Source of the DNA: Rhizobium etli CFN 42
GTDB lineage: Bacteria; Pseudomonadota; Alphaproteobacteria; Rhizobiales; Rhizobiaceae
Direction of reading: 5' to 3'
Assembly (NCBI RefSeq): GCF_000092045.1
Contig: NC_007761.1
Location: 2,855,001-2,919,000 of the forward strand
Length of the DNA: 64,000 bases
The notes below the pieces were generated by a model. That model saw only the letters and a list, made by a program, of their open reading frames with translations, did no database searches and had not been told where the DNA came from. The translations under genes were made by a program, and so were the position numbers. Below are positions 9,398-18,139 of this stretch, piece after piece. Position 1 is the first letter of the stretch, and each line of letters begins with the position of its first letter.

Positions 9398-10372
9398 CTA
9401 CACCTGGTAATTGACCTTGCGCTCGAGCGCACGGAATTGAACGATGGTGAAGAGGATGGCGATCAGCATCAAAAGCACCGATTGCGCGGCCGACGAGCCG
9501 AGGTCGAGCTGCACGAAACCATCCTGATAGACCTTGTAGACCAGGCTGTTCGTCGCCCCCGCCGGACCGCCGCGGGTGACCGCGTCGATGATACCGAAGG
9601 TTTCGAACAGGCCGTAGACGAAGTTCATCACCACGAGGAAGAAGATCGTCGGCGAGATCAGGGGAAGCGAAATGGTGAAGAAGCGCCGGACGGGTCCTGC
9701 GCCATCGAGTTTTGCCGCCTCCAGCAGCGAGGCAGGCACGGCCAGCAATGCGGCGACGAGGAAGATGTAGTCGTAGCAGACATTCTTCCAGACCGAAGCG
9801 ATCGTCACCAGAAGCTGCGCATCGAATGGCCGCCGGTTCGGGTCCCATTCGAAGCCGAACCCATGGAGAAGCTGCGCGATTGGCCCCACCGCCGGGTTGA
9901 ACAAAAAGGCCCAAATCACGCCCGAAATGACAGGCGCGATCGCATAGGGAAGCAGGATGATGCTCTTGTAGATCCCCCTGCCCCTGATCACGAAATCGGT
10001 CGCGAAGGCGAACAGACCGGCAAGCAGAAGCGTTGCGGCGTTCTGTGCAACGGTGAACCACAGCGTGAACAGTGCGCTGCCGCGATATTCCGGGCTGGCA
10101 AAGAGATTGTAGAAATTCGTGAGCCCGACGAAAATCTGCGTGCCGCCGAAGGGATCGACCTGAACGAAGGCCAGTGACAGCGCCTTGTAGGACGGGATGA
10201 AAAAGAAGAACAGCAGGATCAGCAGCTGCGGCGCAACGAGGCCGAAGGCAAGCCACGGCCTGTTGAAGTGGGCGGACTTCAACCCGGCCTCCGAAGGCTG
10301 CCCGATGGAGCGCCCCGTCGACAGAAGATCCGGGATGCGAAGGCGCCGGGCGGCGCCTTCCATCTTTCCCAT
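9398..10372 (-). CDS. ugpA: ABC transporter inner-membrane permease, UgpA-type
   Basis: A 324-residue MalF/UgpA-family permease. After a short cytoplasmic N terminus come APQLLILLFFFFIPSYKALSL (first helix) and FVQVDPFGGTQIFVGLTNF, closely resembling E. coli UgpA. The coupling loop is LEAAKLDGAGPVRRFFTISLP, and the protein ends in QFRALERKVNYQV. The ATG at 10372 is chosen because it follows the ugpB stop by four bases; earlier in-frame starts lie inside ugpB. It forms a heterodimer with UgpE. Confidence 0.92.
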   Translation of the reverse strand: MGKMEGAARRLRIPDLLSTGRSIGQPSEAGLKSAHFNRPWLAFGLVAPQLLILLFFFFIPSYKALSLAFVQVDPFGGTQIFVGLTNFYNLFASPEYRGSALFTLWFTVAQNAATLLLAGLFAFATDFVIRGRGIYKSIILLPYAIAPVISGVIWAFLFNPAVGPIAQLLHGFGFEWDPNRRPFDAQLLVTIASVWKNVCYDYIFLVAALLAVPASLLEAAKLDGAGPVRRFFTISLPLISPTIFFLVVMNFVYGLFETFGIIDAVTRGGPAGATNSLVYKVYQDGFVQLDLGSSAAQSVLLMLIAILFTIVQFRALERKVNYQV

Positions 10373-10376
10373 GGTT

Positions 10377-11735
10377 CTACTTTGCTGCATGAAGCTGCTC
10401 ATACTGGCGAAGGATCTGGTTGCCGCGCGCCGCCGCCGCATCCAGCGCCTGCTGCGGGGTCTTCTGGCCGGTCCACACACCCTGGATTTCTTCCACCAGA
10501 AGCGCCATCGACTGGTTATGATTGCCGAAGCGGAAGCCGCGCGAATTATCGGTCGGCGTGCCGCGCGTCAGCTGGAGAATGGCGATTTCGCGGGTCGGGT
10601 GATCCTTGAAATAGCCCTCGGACTTGGCCTGTTCATAGGCGGCGTTGGTGACGGGCACATAGCCGGTCTGCTTGCTCCACCAGACCTGCGTCTTCGGTGA
10701 GGCGAGGAAGTTCAGGAAGGCGGCAGCGCCGGCATATTCTTCCTCCGACTTGCCTTTCAGGACCCAGAGCGCGCCGCCGCCGATAGTGCTGTTCTTCGGC
10801 TGGATGCCTTCCTCATGCGGCAGGAAGGTTGCGCTCCAATTGAATTTCGCACCGCTTTCGACGGCAGCATGCGCCGCGGTGGAGGCCACATAGGTCGAGC
10901 AGGTGCCCGAGGTGAACAGCTGGTCGGGCGAGAGTCCCTGCCCGGCGATCTGCAGGATGCCGGCGTCGAGCCATGTCTTGAGGCGCGTCACCTGGCCGAC
11001 GACAAGCGGGCTCTTGTTGAAGATGAATTCGGTGTCGAGGCCGCCGAAGCCATTCGCCTTGGTGCCGTAAGGCTGGTCCTGGATCGCCGCGTAATTCTCG
11101 ATCAGGCTCCAGTAGAAGTCGTTGGCGAGCGCCATCTGGCACTTCGAAACGCCCTTCTCCTTGATGGCGCGCAGCTGCTTGTCGAGCTCCTGCCAGGTCT
11201 CGCCCGGCTTGTCGAAGCCGGCTGCCTTGAAGTGATCGGCATTGTACCAGAAGATCGGCGTCGAGCTGTTGAAGGGCATCGCCGCCGGCTTGCCGTCGAC
11301 CAGATAGAAACCGGCGACCGGCGCGACGAAATCGTTCCAGTCGATCTTGTAGCCTTCCTTCTCCATCAGCTGCGGCACCGGAATGATGGCGCCGGAATTG
11401 TACATGGTCAGGAATCCCCGCTCGGCCGCCTGGATCAGCACCGGCTGCTGGTGGACGCGGTAGGCGGCCACCATCGCCGCCATGGTCTCCTCGTAATTGC
11501 CTTTGCCGATGCCGACGACCTCGTATTTGTCCTGCGAGGCGTTGAAGTCGGCAATCAGCTTGTTGGTGATCTCGGCCAGACGGCCGCCTGCCGCGTTCCA
11601 CCATTCGACCTTGACGCGATCGGCGGCGCTGGCGTGGCCTGCATTTGCCAATCCGAGTGTCATCAGTGCAGCGCCCGCCCCGAATGACCGGATCGTCCGC
11701 CCGATACGGGATCCTATTGAAGACATTGCCGTCAT
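10377..11735 (-). CDS. ugpB: ABC transporter periplasmic solute-binding protein, UgpB-type
   Basis: A 452-residue periplasmic binding protein of family 1 with an N-terminal signal peptide (about 1-38, ending HASA). The mature N terminus VKVEWWNAAGGRLAEITNKL and the later PFNSSTPIFWYNADHFKAAG match UgpB, which binds sn-glycerol-3-phosphate or glycerophosphocholine. It is the first gene of the minus-strand ugpBAE-GDPD-HAD-kinase run. The exact ligand here is open because of the unusual kinase and phosphatase partners. Confidence 0.9.
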   Translation of the reverse strand: MTAMSSIGSRIGRTIRSFGAGAALMTLGLANAGHASAADRVKVEWWNAAGGRLAEITNKLIADFNASQDKYEVVGIGKGNYEETMAAMVAAYRVHQQPVLIQAAERGFLTMYNSGAIIPVPQLMEKEGYKIDWNDFVAPVAGFYLVDGKPAAMPFNSSTPIFWYNADHFKAAGFDKPGETWQELDKQLRAIKEKGVSKCQMALANDFYWSLIENYAAIQDQPYGTKANGFGGLDTEFIFNKSPLVVGQVTRLKTWLDAGILQIAGQGLSPDQLFTSGTCSTYVASTAAHAAVESGAKFNWSATFLPHEEGIQPKNSTIGGGALWVLKGKSEEEYAGAAAFLNFLASPKTQVWWSKQTGYVPVTNAAYEQAKSEGYFKDHPTREIAILQLTRGTPTDNSRGFRFGNHNQSMALLVEEIQGVWTGQKTPQQALDAAAARGNQILRQYEQLHAAK

Positions 11736-11830
11736 TTCGTTTTCCTCTCCATTGCCTTTGTTCGCCGACCGGTGCGCCGAGCGCCGGTCAACCCCTCCCA
11801 GAGTGGCTATAAAACAAGGTTGGGGTCACT

Positions 11831-11862
11831 TGTTACAAATGTCAATAGTATGTTACAAATGT
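11831..11862. promoter_or_regulatory. 12-bp direct repeat, probable SorC-regulator operator
   Basis: TGTTACAAATGT occurs twice, at 11831-11842 and 11851-11862, exactly 20 bases apart, that is two helical turns. Each copy contains the near-palindrome TTGT-T-ACAA or its close variant. The pair lies in the 152-bp gap between the divergent ugpB and ugpC starts, 26 bases before ugpC, an ideal place to control both arms. A SorC-family regulator is encoded right behind ugpC. Confidence 0.7.
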
Positions 11863-11887
11863 ATGACGACCTCGGAGGAAGGATGTT

Positions 11888-12931
11888 ATGGCGGCTATCG
11901 AACTGATCGACCTGAAGAAGAACTACGGACCGGTTCCCGCGGTGAAAGGGATCAATCTGACTGTCGCGGACGGCGAGATGATTGTGCTGGTCGGCCCATC
12001 AGGATGCGGAAAATCGACCTTACTGCGGATGATTGCGGGTCTCGAAGTCATAAGCTCCGGGCATCTCAGGATATCAGGCAACGACGTTGGCCATGTCGAT
12101 CCGGCCGACCGCAACATTGCGATGGTCTTCCAGAACTACGCGCTCTATCCTCACATGACCGTTCGGCAGAATCTCGAATACGGGCTCAAGAACCGCCGCG
12201 TTCCTCGCCACGAGATCAACCGGCGGATCGCGGACGCCGCCGACATTCTGGAAATCGGCGAATTCCTCGAGCGACGCCCCCGTCAGCTCTCGGGCGGACA
12301 GCGCCAACGCGTTGCCATGGGCCGCGCCATCGTCCGCGATCCCGCCGCCTTCCTCTTCGACGAACCCTTATCCAATCTGGATGCGAAGCTTCGCGTGCGA
12401 ATGCGTGTCGAAATTCGCAGGTTGCAGCGGCAGCTCAAGACGACCAGTCTCTATGTGACGCACGACCAGCTTGAGGCGATGACCCTCGCCGACAGGCTCG
12501 TCGTCATGAATGGCGGCCGAATCGAGCAGATCGGGACACCCGTCGAGGTGTATCGCCGTCCCGAAACTGTCTTCGTTGCCGGCTTTATCGGTTCTCCGCC
12601 GATGAACCTGATCGATCTAGATGAACTCGGCCCCAGCGACCGCGCGTTTCCCAGGGACACGGATCTCGTCGGCATCAGACCTGGTGCGATCAACCTCGGC
12701 GCCGGATCGGCGCACGATCTCCGGTTCGATGCCCATGTCGAATTGATCGAAACCGTCGGCGATGAGAACAACGTACATCTGCGCATCGACGACAGCCGAA
12801 AGCGTATCATCGCGAGCGTGCCTACCGATCGACATCTGCGGGAAAGTGATCGCATTTCGTGTCATGTACGCATGGAAGCCTTGCATCCCTTCAACAAGTC
12901 GACCGGCCGGCGAACCGACCGATCGAGGTGA
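11888..12931 (+). CDS. ugpC: ABC transporter ATP-binding protein, UgpC/MalK-type
   Basis: A 347-residue ATPase for carbohydrate ABC importers. Walker A is GPSGCGKST at about 37-45, the Q-loop is [11 protein letters not shown], the signature is [19 protein letters not shown], Walker B is [15 protein letters not shown], and the switch is [16 protein letters not shown]-terminal TOBE-like regulatory domain follows from about 240. A strong ribosome site (GGAGGAAGG) precedes the ATG. It is transcribed away from ugpBAE and is the only ATPase in the locus, so it is expected to power UgpAE. Confidence 0.93.
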   Translation: MAAIELIDLKKNYGPVPAVKGINLTVADGEMIVLVGPSGCGKSTLLRMIAGLEVISSGHLRISGNDVGHVDPADRNIAMVFQNYALYPHMTVRQNLEYGLKNRRVPRHEINRRIADAADILEIGEFLERRPRQLSGGQRQRVAMGRAIVRDPAAFLFDEPLSNLDAKLRVRMRVEIRRLQRQLKTTSLYVTHDQLEAMTLADRLVVMNGGRIEQIGTPVEVYRRPETVFVAGFIGSPPMNLIDLDELGPSDRAFPRDTDLVGIRPGAINLGAGSAHDLRFDAHVELIETVGDENNVHLRIDDSRKRIIASVPTDRHLRESDRISCHVRMEALHPFNKSTGRRTDRSR

Positions 12932-13013
12932 AGCGGCTGACACGGCCTCCGGCGATTGACAAGCGCCGGGGATTTGAGATCCATGGCGTCGAAGCGGAGG
13001 CGCAGATTATCGC

Positions 13014-14018
13014 ATGTCACAGAACAGAAATGCTTCTTCCGCGCCCGTAGCGCTCCCGGACGAACAGATGCAGGTGCGCGTGGTCTGGCTCTATTACATG
13101 GAGGGACGCACCCAAGGTGAAATCGCAGAAGCACTTTCGACCAACAGGCTTCGCGTCAACAAGATCATCGCTGAGGCGCGCCGATCTGGCCTTGTGACGA
13201 TCACCCTCAATTCCCGGCTGACGTCCTGTGTCGCCCTGGAGCAGCAGCTGGCGGCAGAATTCAACCTCAATCGGGCAATTATCGTACCGACGCCCGAGGA
13301 TGCGGAACTGATCCCGGTCCTGCTCGGCCAGGCGGCCGCCGATTATCTCGTCCAGCTGCTGAACGGCGGCAATATCCGCGGCGTCGGCGTCGGGTGGGGA
13401 GCGACGCTCCGCGAGATGGTGCGGCATATGCCTTCCCTCAGACGGCCTGATATCTGCGTCAATTCGGTCATGGGCGGGCTGACGCACGGCATCGAAATTA
13501 ATACCTTTGACATTGCAAGCGATCTTGCCCGCCAACTCAATGCCGAATGCTCCTATCTGGCTGCTCCGATCTATGCCGGCAGCCCGGAATCGCGGACGGC
13601 AATCGTACGGCAGGATGTTTTTGAATCAGCCTTTCGACAAATCGAGGCCAATGATATCATCGTGCTCAGCATCGGTGACATGACCGAGCGTTCGCTGCTG
13701 ATGCGCTACGGCTTGCCACGCAACATCAACATCGAGGAATTGCTCGCAGCCGGTGCCTGTGGTGACGTGCTCGGCCAGTTCGTCGATAAGATCGGGCGGC
13801 CGATCGACCATGCGATAAACAGGTGCGCGATCGCTCCCGAGCTGGAGGCCCTGCGCGTCATTCCCAATGTCGTCTTCGCGTCAGGGGGCCTGAACAAGGC
13901 GCAGGCGATCGCAGCCGTGCTGCTGTCCGGCCTGGGCAACATCCTGATTTCCGACGAAGACACGGCACGACAGGCACAAAAGCTTGCTGTCGAGCTCAGG
14001 ACGAGCGGCGGTTTTTAG
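13014..14018 (+). CDS. SorC-family (DeoR-type) sugar-responsive transcriptional regulator
   Basis: A 334-residue regulator with an N-terminal helix-turn-helix (MEGRTQGEIAEALSTNRLRVNKIIAEARRSG, about 30-60) and a large SorC sugar-phosphate-binding domain. The latter includes GVGVGWGATLREM and the C-terminal VVFASGGLNKAQAIAAVLLSGLGNILISDE. SorC proteins sense phosphorylated sugars, so the effector is likely a product of the locus enzymes. It lies 82 bases behind ugpC, probably in the same transcript, and the direct repeat before ugpC is its likely operator. Confidence 0.9.
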   Translation: MSQNRNASSAPVALPDEQMQVRVVWLYYMEGRTQGEIAEALSTNRLRVNKIIAEARRSGLVTITLNSRLTSCVALEQQLAAEFNLNRAIIVPTPEDAELIPVLLGQAAADYLVQLLNGGNIRGVGVGWGATLREMVRHMPSLRRPDICVNSVMGGLTHGIEINTFDIASDLARQLNAECSYLAAPIYAGSPESRTAIVRQDVFESAFRQIEANDIIVLSIGDMTERSLLMRYGLPRNINIEELLAAGACGDVLGQFVDKIGRPIDHAINRCAIAPELEALRVIPNVVFASGGLNKAQAIAAVLLSGLGNILISDEDTARQAQKLAVELRTSGGF

Positions 14019-14047
14019 AGCCGAACATGCACTGCATCGGCAGCCTG

Positions 14048-14139
14048 GAGCAATTCCAGGAAAAGTGCGAGGTTTTCCCGGGCAAAGCGCGAACCGCTTT
14101 TGCCGGGCAAAGCGCGAACTGCTTTTGCCGGGAATTGCG
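14048..14139. repeat. Rhizobial intergenic palindromic repeat with an internal 25-bp tandem duplication
   Basis: The outer arms GCAATTCC (about 14050) and GGAATTGC (about 14131-14138) bracket a core with two tandem copies of a 25-bp unit starting CCGGGCAAAGCGCGAAC, at 14078-14102 and 14103-14127, differing at one base. The flanking sequence resembles a widespread rhizobial intergenic repeat family. The tandem copy suggests a local duplication. Confidence 0.6.
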
Positions 14140-14152
14140 TAAATCCAAGAGC

Positions 14153-14195
14153 TTAGAGCGGTTCTGCGCTTCCGTGAAAAGCTGAACCGCTCTAA
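14153..14195. terminator. Hairpin between convergent genes, probable bidirectional terminator
   Basis: Perfect 12-bp arms TTAGAGCGGTTC (14153-14164) and GAACCGCTCTAA (14184-14195) enclose a 19-base loop. The hairpin abuts the stop codon of the minus-strand membrane-protein gene and follows the SorC gene. It lacks a long T run. GAGCGGTTC-type arms are also typical of rhizobial dispersed repeats, so it may be a repeat that acts as a terminator. Confidence 0.5.
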
Positions 14196-15878
14196 CTAGG
14201 ACGCCCTGGCGCAACCGGCCGGGATGGAGAGAGGTTCCGCCGGCATTACCTTGTCGATCGCATAAAGCTGCGCGAAACCGGCATCCTCGATGAGCGTCAG
14301 TCCCGCCGGCATCAAGCTGCCGACATAGCGGTCAGGGATATCGGCATTGGCGACGAGAATGAAATCGAAACGCCTGCGCCAATCCGACAGATAGGGCGTA
14401 AAATCCTTATACTCCCGCATCATTGTCGGGCATGAAAGTACGCTGATCGACACCAGATTTCCCTCGGGAACCGCGATCTCTGACCATGGCGGCAGGACGG
14501 AAAGCGGCTGCTTGCCCTTTGCCGTGAAGAGCGTCGGCACGAAAGCATGCGAGAACGGCACGGCGAGCGTCGGCAGATGCCGGAAGGTATCCAAACCCCA
14601 GGCAAAGTGCCGATTGGAATGGGCAAGGCTGCTGGCGGTCTCCGGTTCATGCCCCAGAGGCAGCACGGCCGCGCCGGCAGGTATCTTTCTCAGCACAGTC
14701 TCGACAGCCGCGACATCTTTCTGCGCCAGCCACCAATTCCAGCCGATCCAGCCGGCTCGGCCGAAGACCGCGAGATTGATGATCAGCGCCAGCGACAGCG
14801 CCTGCCGGCGTGTCAAACTGGCGAACGGGCACATCATCGCCATGGCGACGAAAGCCGTCATGATCGGAAAGCGCCAGCTGATCCAGCCGGTGCCGAGAGC
14901 GTGTCGCGGCGAAATACAGGAAAGAAGCAATAATCCGCAGGCGGTAACGGCAAGCCCCGCATGCACCTGCATGTCGCCCGCACGTGCGGCCCGCGTGCAT
15001 ATGAGGATCAGTGGCAGAATCAGCACGACGTCCACCAATGGAACATAGGTCGTGATGGCGGAGACAAGGTTTATGAGGATCAGGATGACGCCATCGTTCC
15101 AGGCAAGCCCAAGGCCACTCCCGCCGGCATCCGGTAAAGCAGCAGTGCGGAGGTACAACGCGAGCGGCGGTAGGGCGCAGACACTGATCGCCAGCGCCAA
15201 GCGGGCGGTAAGCCTCGCCAACGCGGTCTTTGATCGCAATATGTCGATGCGCCAGGAAAATTCGAGGCCGCAGACGATCGCGATATAGAACCCGAGCGAG
15301 AAGATGTGCATCACCGTCAGCAGCAGTGCGGCGGCGAGCCGCCAGGCAAAAGTCCAGACCGGATTTCCGCCCTGCAGCCGCAGGTCGATGCACGAGAAGA
15401 GCAATGCCATGCCAAGACCGATCTGAAAATTGATGAACCCGCCGATCATCGTCGCGCACCAGCCGAACGACAGCATGGCGATCTGCCAATAGTGCCGACC
15501 GCCGAAGAGCGCACGGTGCAGCCCGATCGCACCGATCGGCGGCAACACGATTGCCAAAAAAAGCAATGCTCGCGCCAGCCTGTCAGCGCCGACGAGCGGC
15601 CCCAGCAAGAAGGCGAGAAGATCGATTCCGACATTAGTGAAGGTGCGATTCCAATCGACCGCGTAGATCTGAGAAAACGGCTGCTCGCTGATGCCGCCGG
15701 AAAGAAGCCAGATGCGGGCGTAGTGGTTGGCGTAGTCGAGCACCGGCGGAAAGGGAAACAGTATGATCAGGATCGCCGCAAGTCCCACGAAGGCGACAAT
15801 CGCAATGGTGGAATCCTGCCGCTCGGCCAGCTCCATAGGCTCGGCTGCCGCCATTGAAGACCTCGCAATGCGGTCCAT
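14196..15878 (-). CDS. Polytopic membrane protein, possible GT-C-type glycosyltransferase
   Basis: A 560-residue integral membrane protein with about ten to eleven hydrophobic segments, beginning with TIAIVAFVGLAAILIILFPF, and a C-terminal soluble part of roughly 150 residues. An early luminal loop has DYANHYARIW. This layout resembles GT-C glycosyltransferases that use lipid-linked sugars, but I see no decisive motif. Its start overlaps the stop of the upstream family-2 glycosyltransferase (TGATG), so the two are translationally coupled. The pair looks like a system that makes a polyprenyl-phosphate sugar and then transfers it (inference). Confidence 0.7.
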   Translation of the reverse strand: MDRIARSSMAAAEPMELAERQDSTIAIVAFVGLAAILIILFPFPPVLDYANHYARIWLLSGGISEQPFSQIYAVDWNRTFTNVGIDLLAFLLGPLVGADRLARALLFLAIVLPPIGAIGLHRALFGGRHYWQIAMLSFGWCATMIGGFINFQIGLGMALLFSCIDLRLQGGNPVWTFAWRLAAALLLTVMHIFSLGFYIAIVCGLEFSWRIDILRSKTALARLTARLALAISVCALPPLALYLRTAALPDAGGSGLGLAWNDGVILILINLVSAITTYVPLVDVVLILPLILICTRAARAGDMQVHAGLAVTACGLLLLSCISPRHALGTGWISWRFPIMTAFVAMAMMCPFASLTRRQALSLALIINLAVFGRAGWIGWNWWLAQKDVAAVETVLRKIPAGAAVLPLGHEPETASSLAHSNRHFAWGLDTFRHLPTLAVPFSHAFVPTLFTAKGKQPLSVLPPWSEIAVPEGNLVSISVLSCPTMMREYKDFTPYLSDWRRRFDFILVANADIPDRYVGSLMPAGLTLIEDAGFAQLYAIDKVMPAEPLSIPAGCARAS

Positions 15879-16936
15879 CAGCCGATCCGGCCGTTCTTTT
15901 GCGGGCGCGACGGCTTATCGGATGCCAGGGCCGCGTCTACTGCGGCACGCTTGTCGCCGGCGCTCATCTCCGAAAAAGCGGCCGGCAGCTCGGTCTGCTC
16001 GCTGCCGCGCAGGATGGTCTCGATCATGAACATCGGCCGCTTCTTACTCTCCTGCACCAGACGGCCGAGATACTCGCCGATGATGCCGATGCAGATCAGC
16101 TGGATGGCGCTGAAGACACTGACGGCTGCCATGATGGACGACCAGCCGGTGACGGTTTCGCCCTGCAGCCAGCGAATGAAAGTATAGACCAGCAGCGCGA
16201 CCGCAACTCCGGCGCTGATCATGCCGAGCCATGTGGCGATGCGCAGCGGCGTCGTCGAAAAGCTGGTGATCGCATCGAGGGCGAAATTGATCATCTTTCG
16301 CAGCGGATATTTCGTCGTGCCGGCAAAACGAGGGTCCCGCTCATAAGGAAGAGCCACCTGCCGGCCGCCGATCCAGCTCACCATGCCGCGGATGAAGCGA
16401 TCGCGCTCCGGCATCGCCAGCAGAATATCGACGACGCGCCGGCGCATCAGCCGGAAATCGCCGGTATCGCGCGGAATGGTCACGGAAGCGAGCCTCGTGA
16501 GCGCGCGGTAGAAGAGCGACGCGGAGGCGAGCTTGAACCAGGTTTCGCCCTCTCGGCGCGTGCGCTGGCCGTAGACGACATCGGCGCCGCGCTCCATGAT
16601 CGGCATCATCATCAACAGCAACTCGGGCGGATCCTGGAGATCGGCGTCGATCAGGAGCACGCGCTCGCCCCGCGACGCCGAAAGACCCGCCGTCGATGCC
16701 AGCTGGTGGCCGTGATTACGCAGGAGACGGACGCCGAGCACCTGCGGCACTTTTGCCGCCAGATCCAAAATGATTTCCCAGGTAGCGTCAGATGAGCCGT
16801 CATCGACGAGAATGAGTTCGAAGGCGTCGCCGGCGACGCTCTGCGCGGCAGCGGCGGCGCGGCGGCAGAATTCGCGCAGGCCTTCTTCCTCGTTGTGACA
16901 AGGCGCGACAATTGAAAGGAACGGTGCTTGCGTCAT
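15878..16936 (-). CDS. Family-2 glycosyltransferase, polyprenyl-phosphate sugar transferase-like (DPM1/GtrB type)
   Basis: A 352-residue GT2 enzyme. The N-terminal SIVAPCHNEEEGL and LILVDDGSSDATWEI form the nucleotide-sugar fold, and LLIDADLQDPPELL supplies the DxD-type motif. DTGDFRLMRRRVVDILLAMPERDRFIRGM is the conserved GtrB/DPM1 block. Two C-terminal membrane helices (ATWLGMISAGVAVALLVYTF and IQLICIGIIGEYLGRLVQES) anchor it to the inner membrane. It should transfer a sugar to undecaprenyl phosphate. The coupled downstream membrane protein is the likely user of the product. Confidence 0.9.
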   Translation of the reverse strand: MTQAPFLSIVAPCHNEEEGLREFCRRAAAAAQSVAGDAFELILVDDGSSDATWEIILDLAAKVPQVLGVRLLRNHGHQLASTAGLSASRGERVLLIDADLQDPPELLLMMMPIMERGADVVYGQRTRREGETWFKLASASLFYRALTRLASVTIPRDTGDFRLMRRRVVDILLAMPERDRFIRGMVSWIGGRQVALPYERDPRFAGTTKYPLRKMINFALDAITSFSTTPLRIATWLGMISAGVAVALLVYTFIRWLQGETVTGWSSIMAAVSVFSAIQLICIGIIGEYLGRLVQESKKRPMFMIETILRGSEQTELPAAFSEMSAGDKRAAVDAALASDKPSRPQKNGRIG

Positions 16937-17026
16937 GCGGACGGCGGTGCCTGCTTGATGGATGGCGCCAGCCTAGCCGGGAAAGGTCAAACATCCTTTA
17001 ATGGCAGGCCGGCAGCCGCCCCAGCG

Positions 17027-17935
17027 CTATCCGGCCGCTATGATCTCGCGCACGCCGTCGACATCGCGGGCTGGTGACGCGCCATAGAGGCGGCTGTATT
17101 CGCGGCTGAACTGCGACGGGCTCTGATAACCGACCCGGTGGCCGGCCGTGCCGGCATCGAGCCGCTCGACGAGCATCAGCCGGCGGGCCTCGTGCAGGCG
17201 AAGCTGCTTCTGATACTGGACGGGCGTCATCGCCGTGACCGACTTGAAATGGTGATGGAAGGACGACACGCTCATGTTGACCCGCTCGGCAAGGTCTTCG
17301 ATGCGCAGCGGCCGCGCGAAATTCTCCTTCAGCCAGGCAACGGCGCGCGCGATCCGGTTGCTGTGGCTGTCGGCAGTGGCGATATTGATCAGCCGTGCGC
17401 CGTGCGGTCCGGTCAGCACCCGGTAAAGAATTTCCTGCTCGATCAGCGGCGCCATGGCGGGAATGTCACCTGGACGATCGAGCAAGCGCAGCAGGCGGAC
17501 GGCCGCATCCATCAGCTCCGGCGGCGCGACGTTCACCACCATCCCGCGCTGACCGTCTGTATGGGCGGCCGGGCGCGGGATATCGATGCGGCTGAGCAGC
17601 TCCAGCAGTTTCTCGGAATCGATTGCCAGCCCGAGACAGAGATGCGGCACATCGGGGCTCGCCTCCGTGACGCGCCAGGCGACCGGCAGGTCGAGCGAAG
17701 TCAGGAGATAATCCCCGGTGCCGTAGCTGATCTGCTCCGTGCCAAGCTGCAGGCTTTTGGCGCCCTGCAGCACGAAAGCGAAACAGGGCCGGTAACTGCT
17801 GTGCAAGGGATCGCTCGGCTTGGAGCGGCGGCTGACATGAAGATTGCCGATGGCAGTCGAGAACTCGCCGTCGCCAGGCGCGAAGCGCATCGCGATGTCG
17901 ACGATTTCCTGATAGGGGCTGAAGGGCAAGGTCAT
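17027..17935 (-). CDS. AraC-family transcriptional regulator (AraC_N type)
   Basis: A 302-residue regulator. The N-terminal AraC_N domain runs through PCFAFVLQGAKSLQLGTEQ and YLLTSLDLPVAWRVTEASP. Two C-terminal helix-turn-helices begin at about 200 (RIEDLAERVNMSVSSFHHHF and AGHRVGYQSPSQFSREYSRL). This type commonly sits next to an oxidoreductase gene and controls it. Here it diverges from the zinc alcohol dehydrogenase gene across a 204-bp gap, so that gene is the likely target. Confidence 0.9.
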   Translation of the reverse strand: MTLPFSPYQEIVDIAMRFAPGDGEFSTAIGNLHVSRRSKPSDPLHSSYRPCFAFVLQGAKSLQLGTEQISYGTGDYLLTSLDLPVAWRVTEASPDVPHLCLGLAIDSEKLLELLSRIDIPRPAAHTDGQRGMVVNVAPPELMDAAVRLLRLLDRPGDIPAMAPLIEQEILYRVLTGPHGARLINIATADSHSNRIARAVAWLKENFARPLRIEDLAERVNMSVSSFHHHFKSVTAMTPVQYQKQLRLHEARRLMLVERLDAGTAGHRVGYQSPSQFSREYSRLYGASPARDVDGVREIIAAG

Positions 17936-18139
17936 GCGGCAACTCTTTCTGTCGATTGTCCGACGCCGTCGATACCGCCTCTATCTAGAGTGCTTCAGCC
18001 GTTTCGCAAACAGGCGGGCGCCTCACTTTTGCAGGATCATGCAAAAAGCTGAGAGGATCGCTCTAACCCTCTCCCGCCGTTCCAAGCAATAGTCCCCCAT
18101 CCCGCTCAACCCCTCCCATAAACGAAAAGGAAGGTTCCC

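Noticed and set aside
8475..10256. 593-residue open frame spanning ugpE and part of ugpA on the minus strand
   Set aside because: Only the part downstream of 9395 resembles a permease; the rest is an out-of-frame Arg/Ala-rich shadow of ugpA.
5214..12931. Agrocinopine-type opine catabolism operon
   Set aside because: The transporter is Ugp-type rather than the peptide-type Acc system and the regulator is SorC, so only the general logic is similar.
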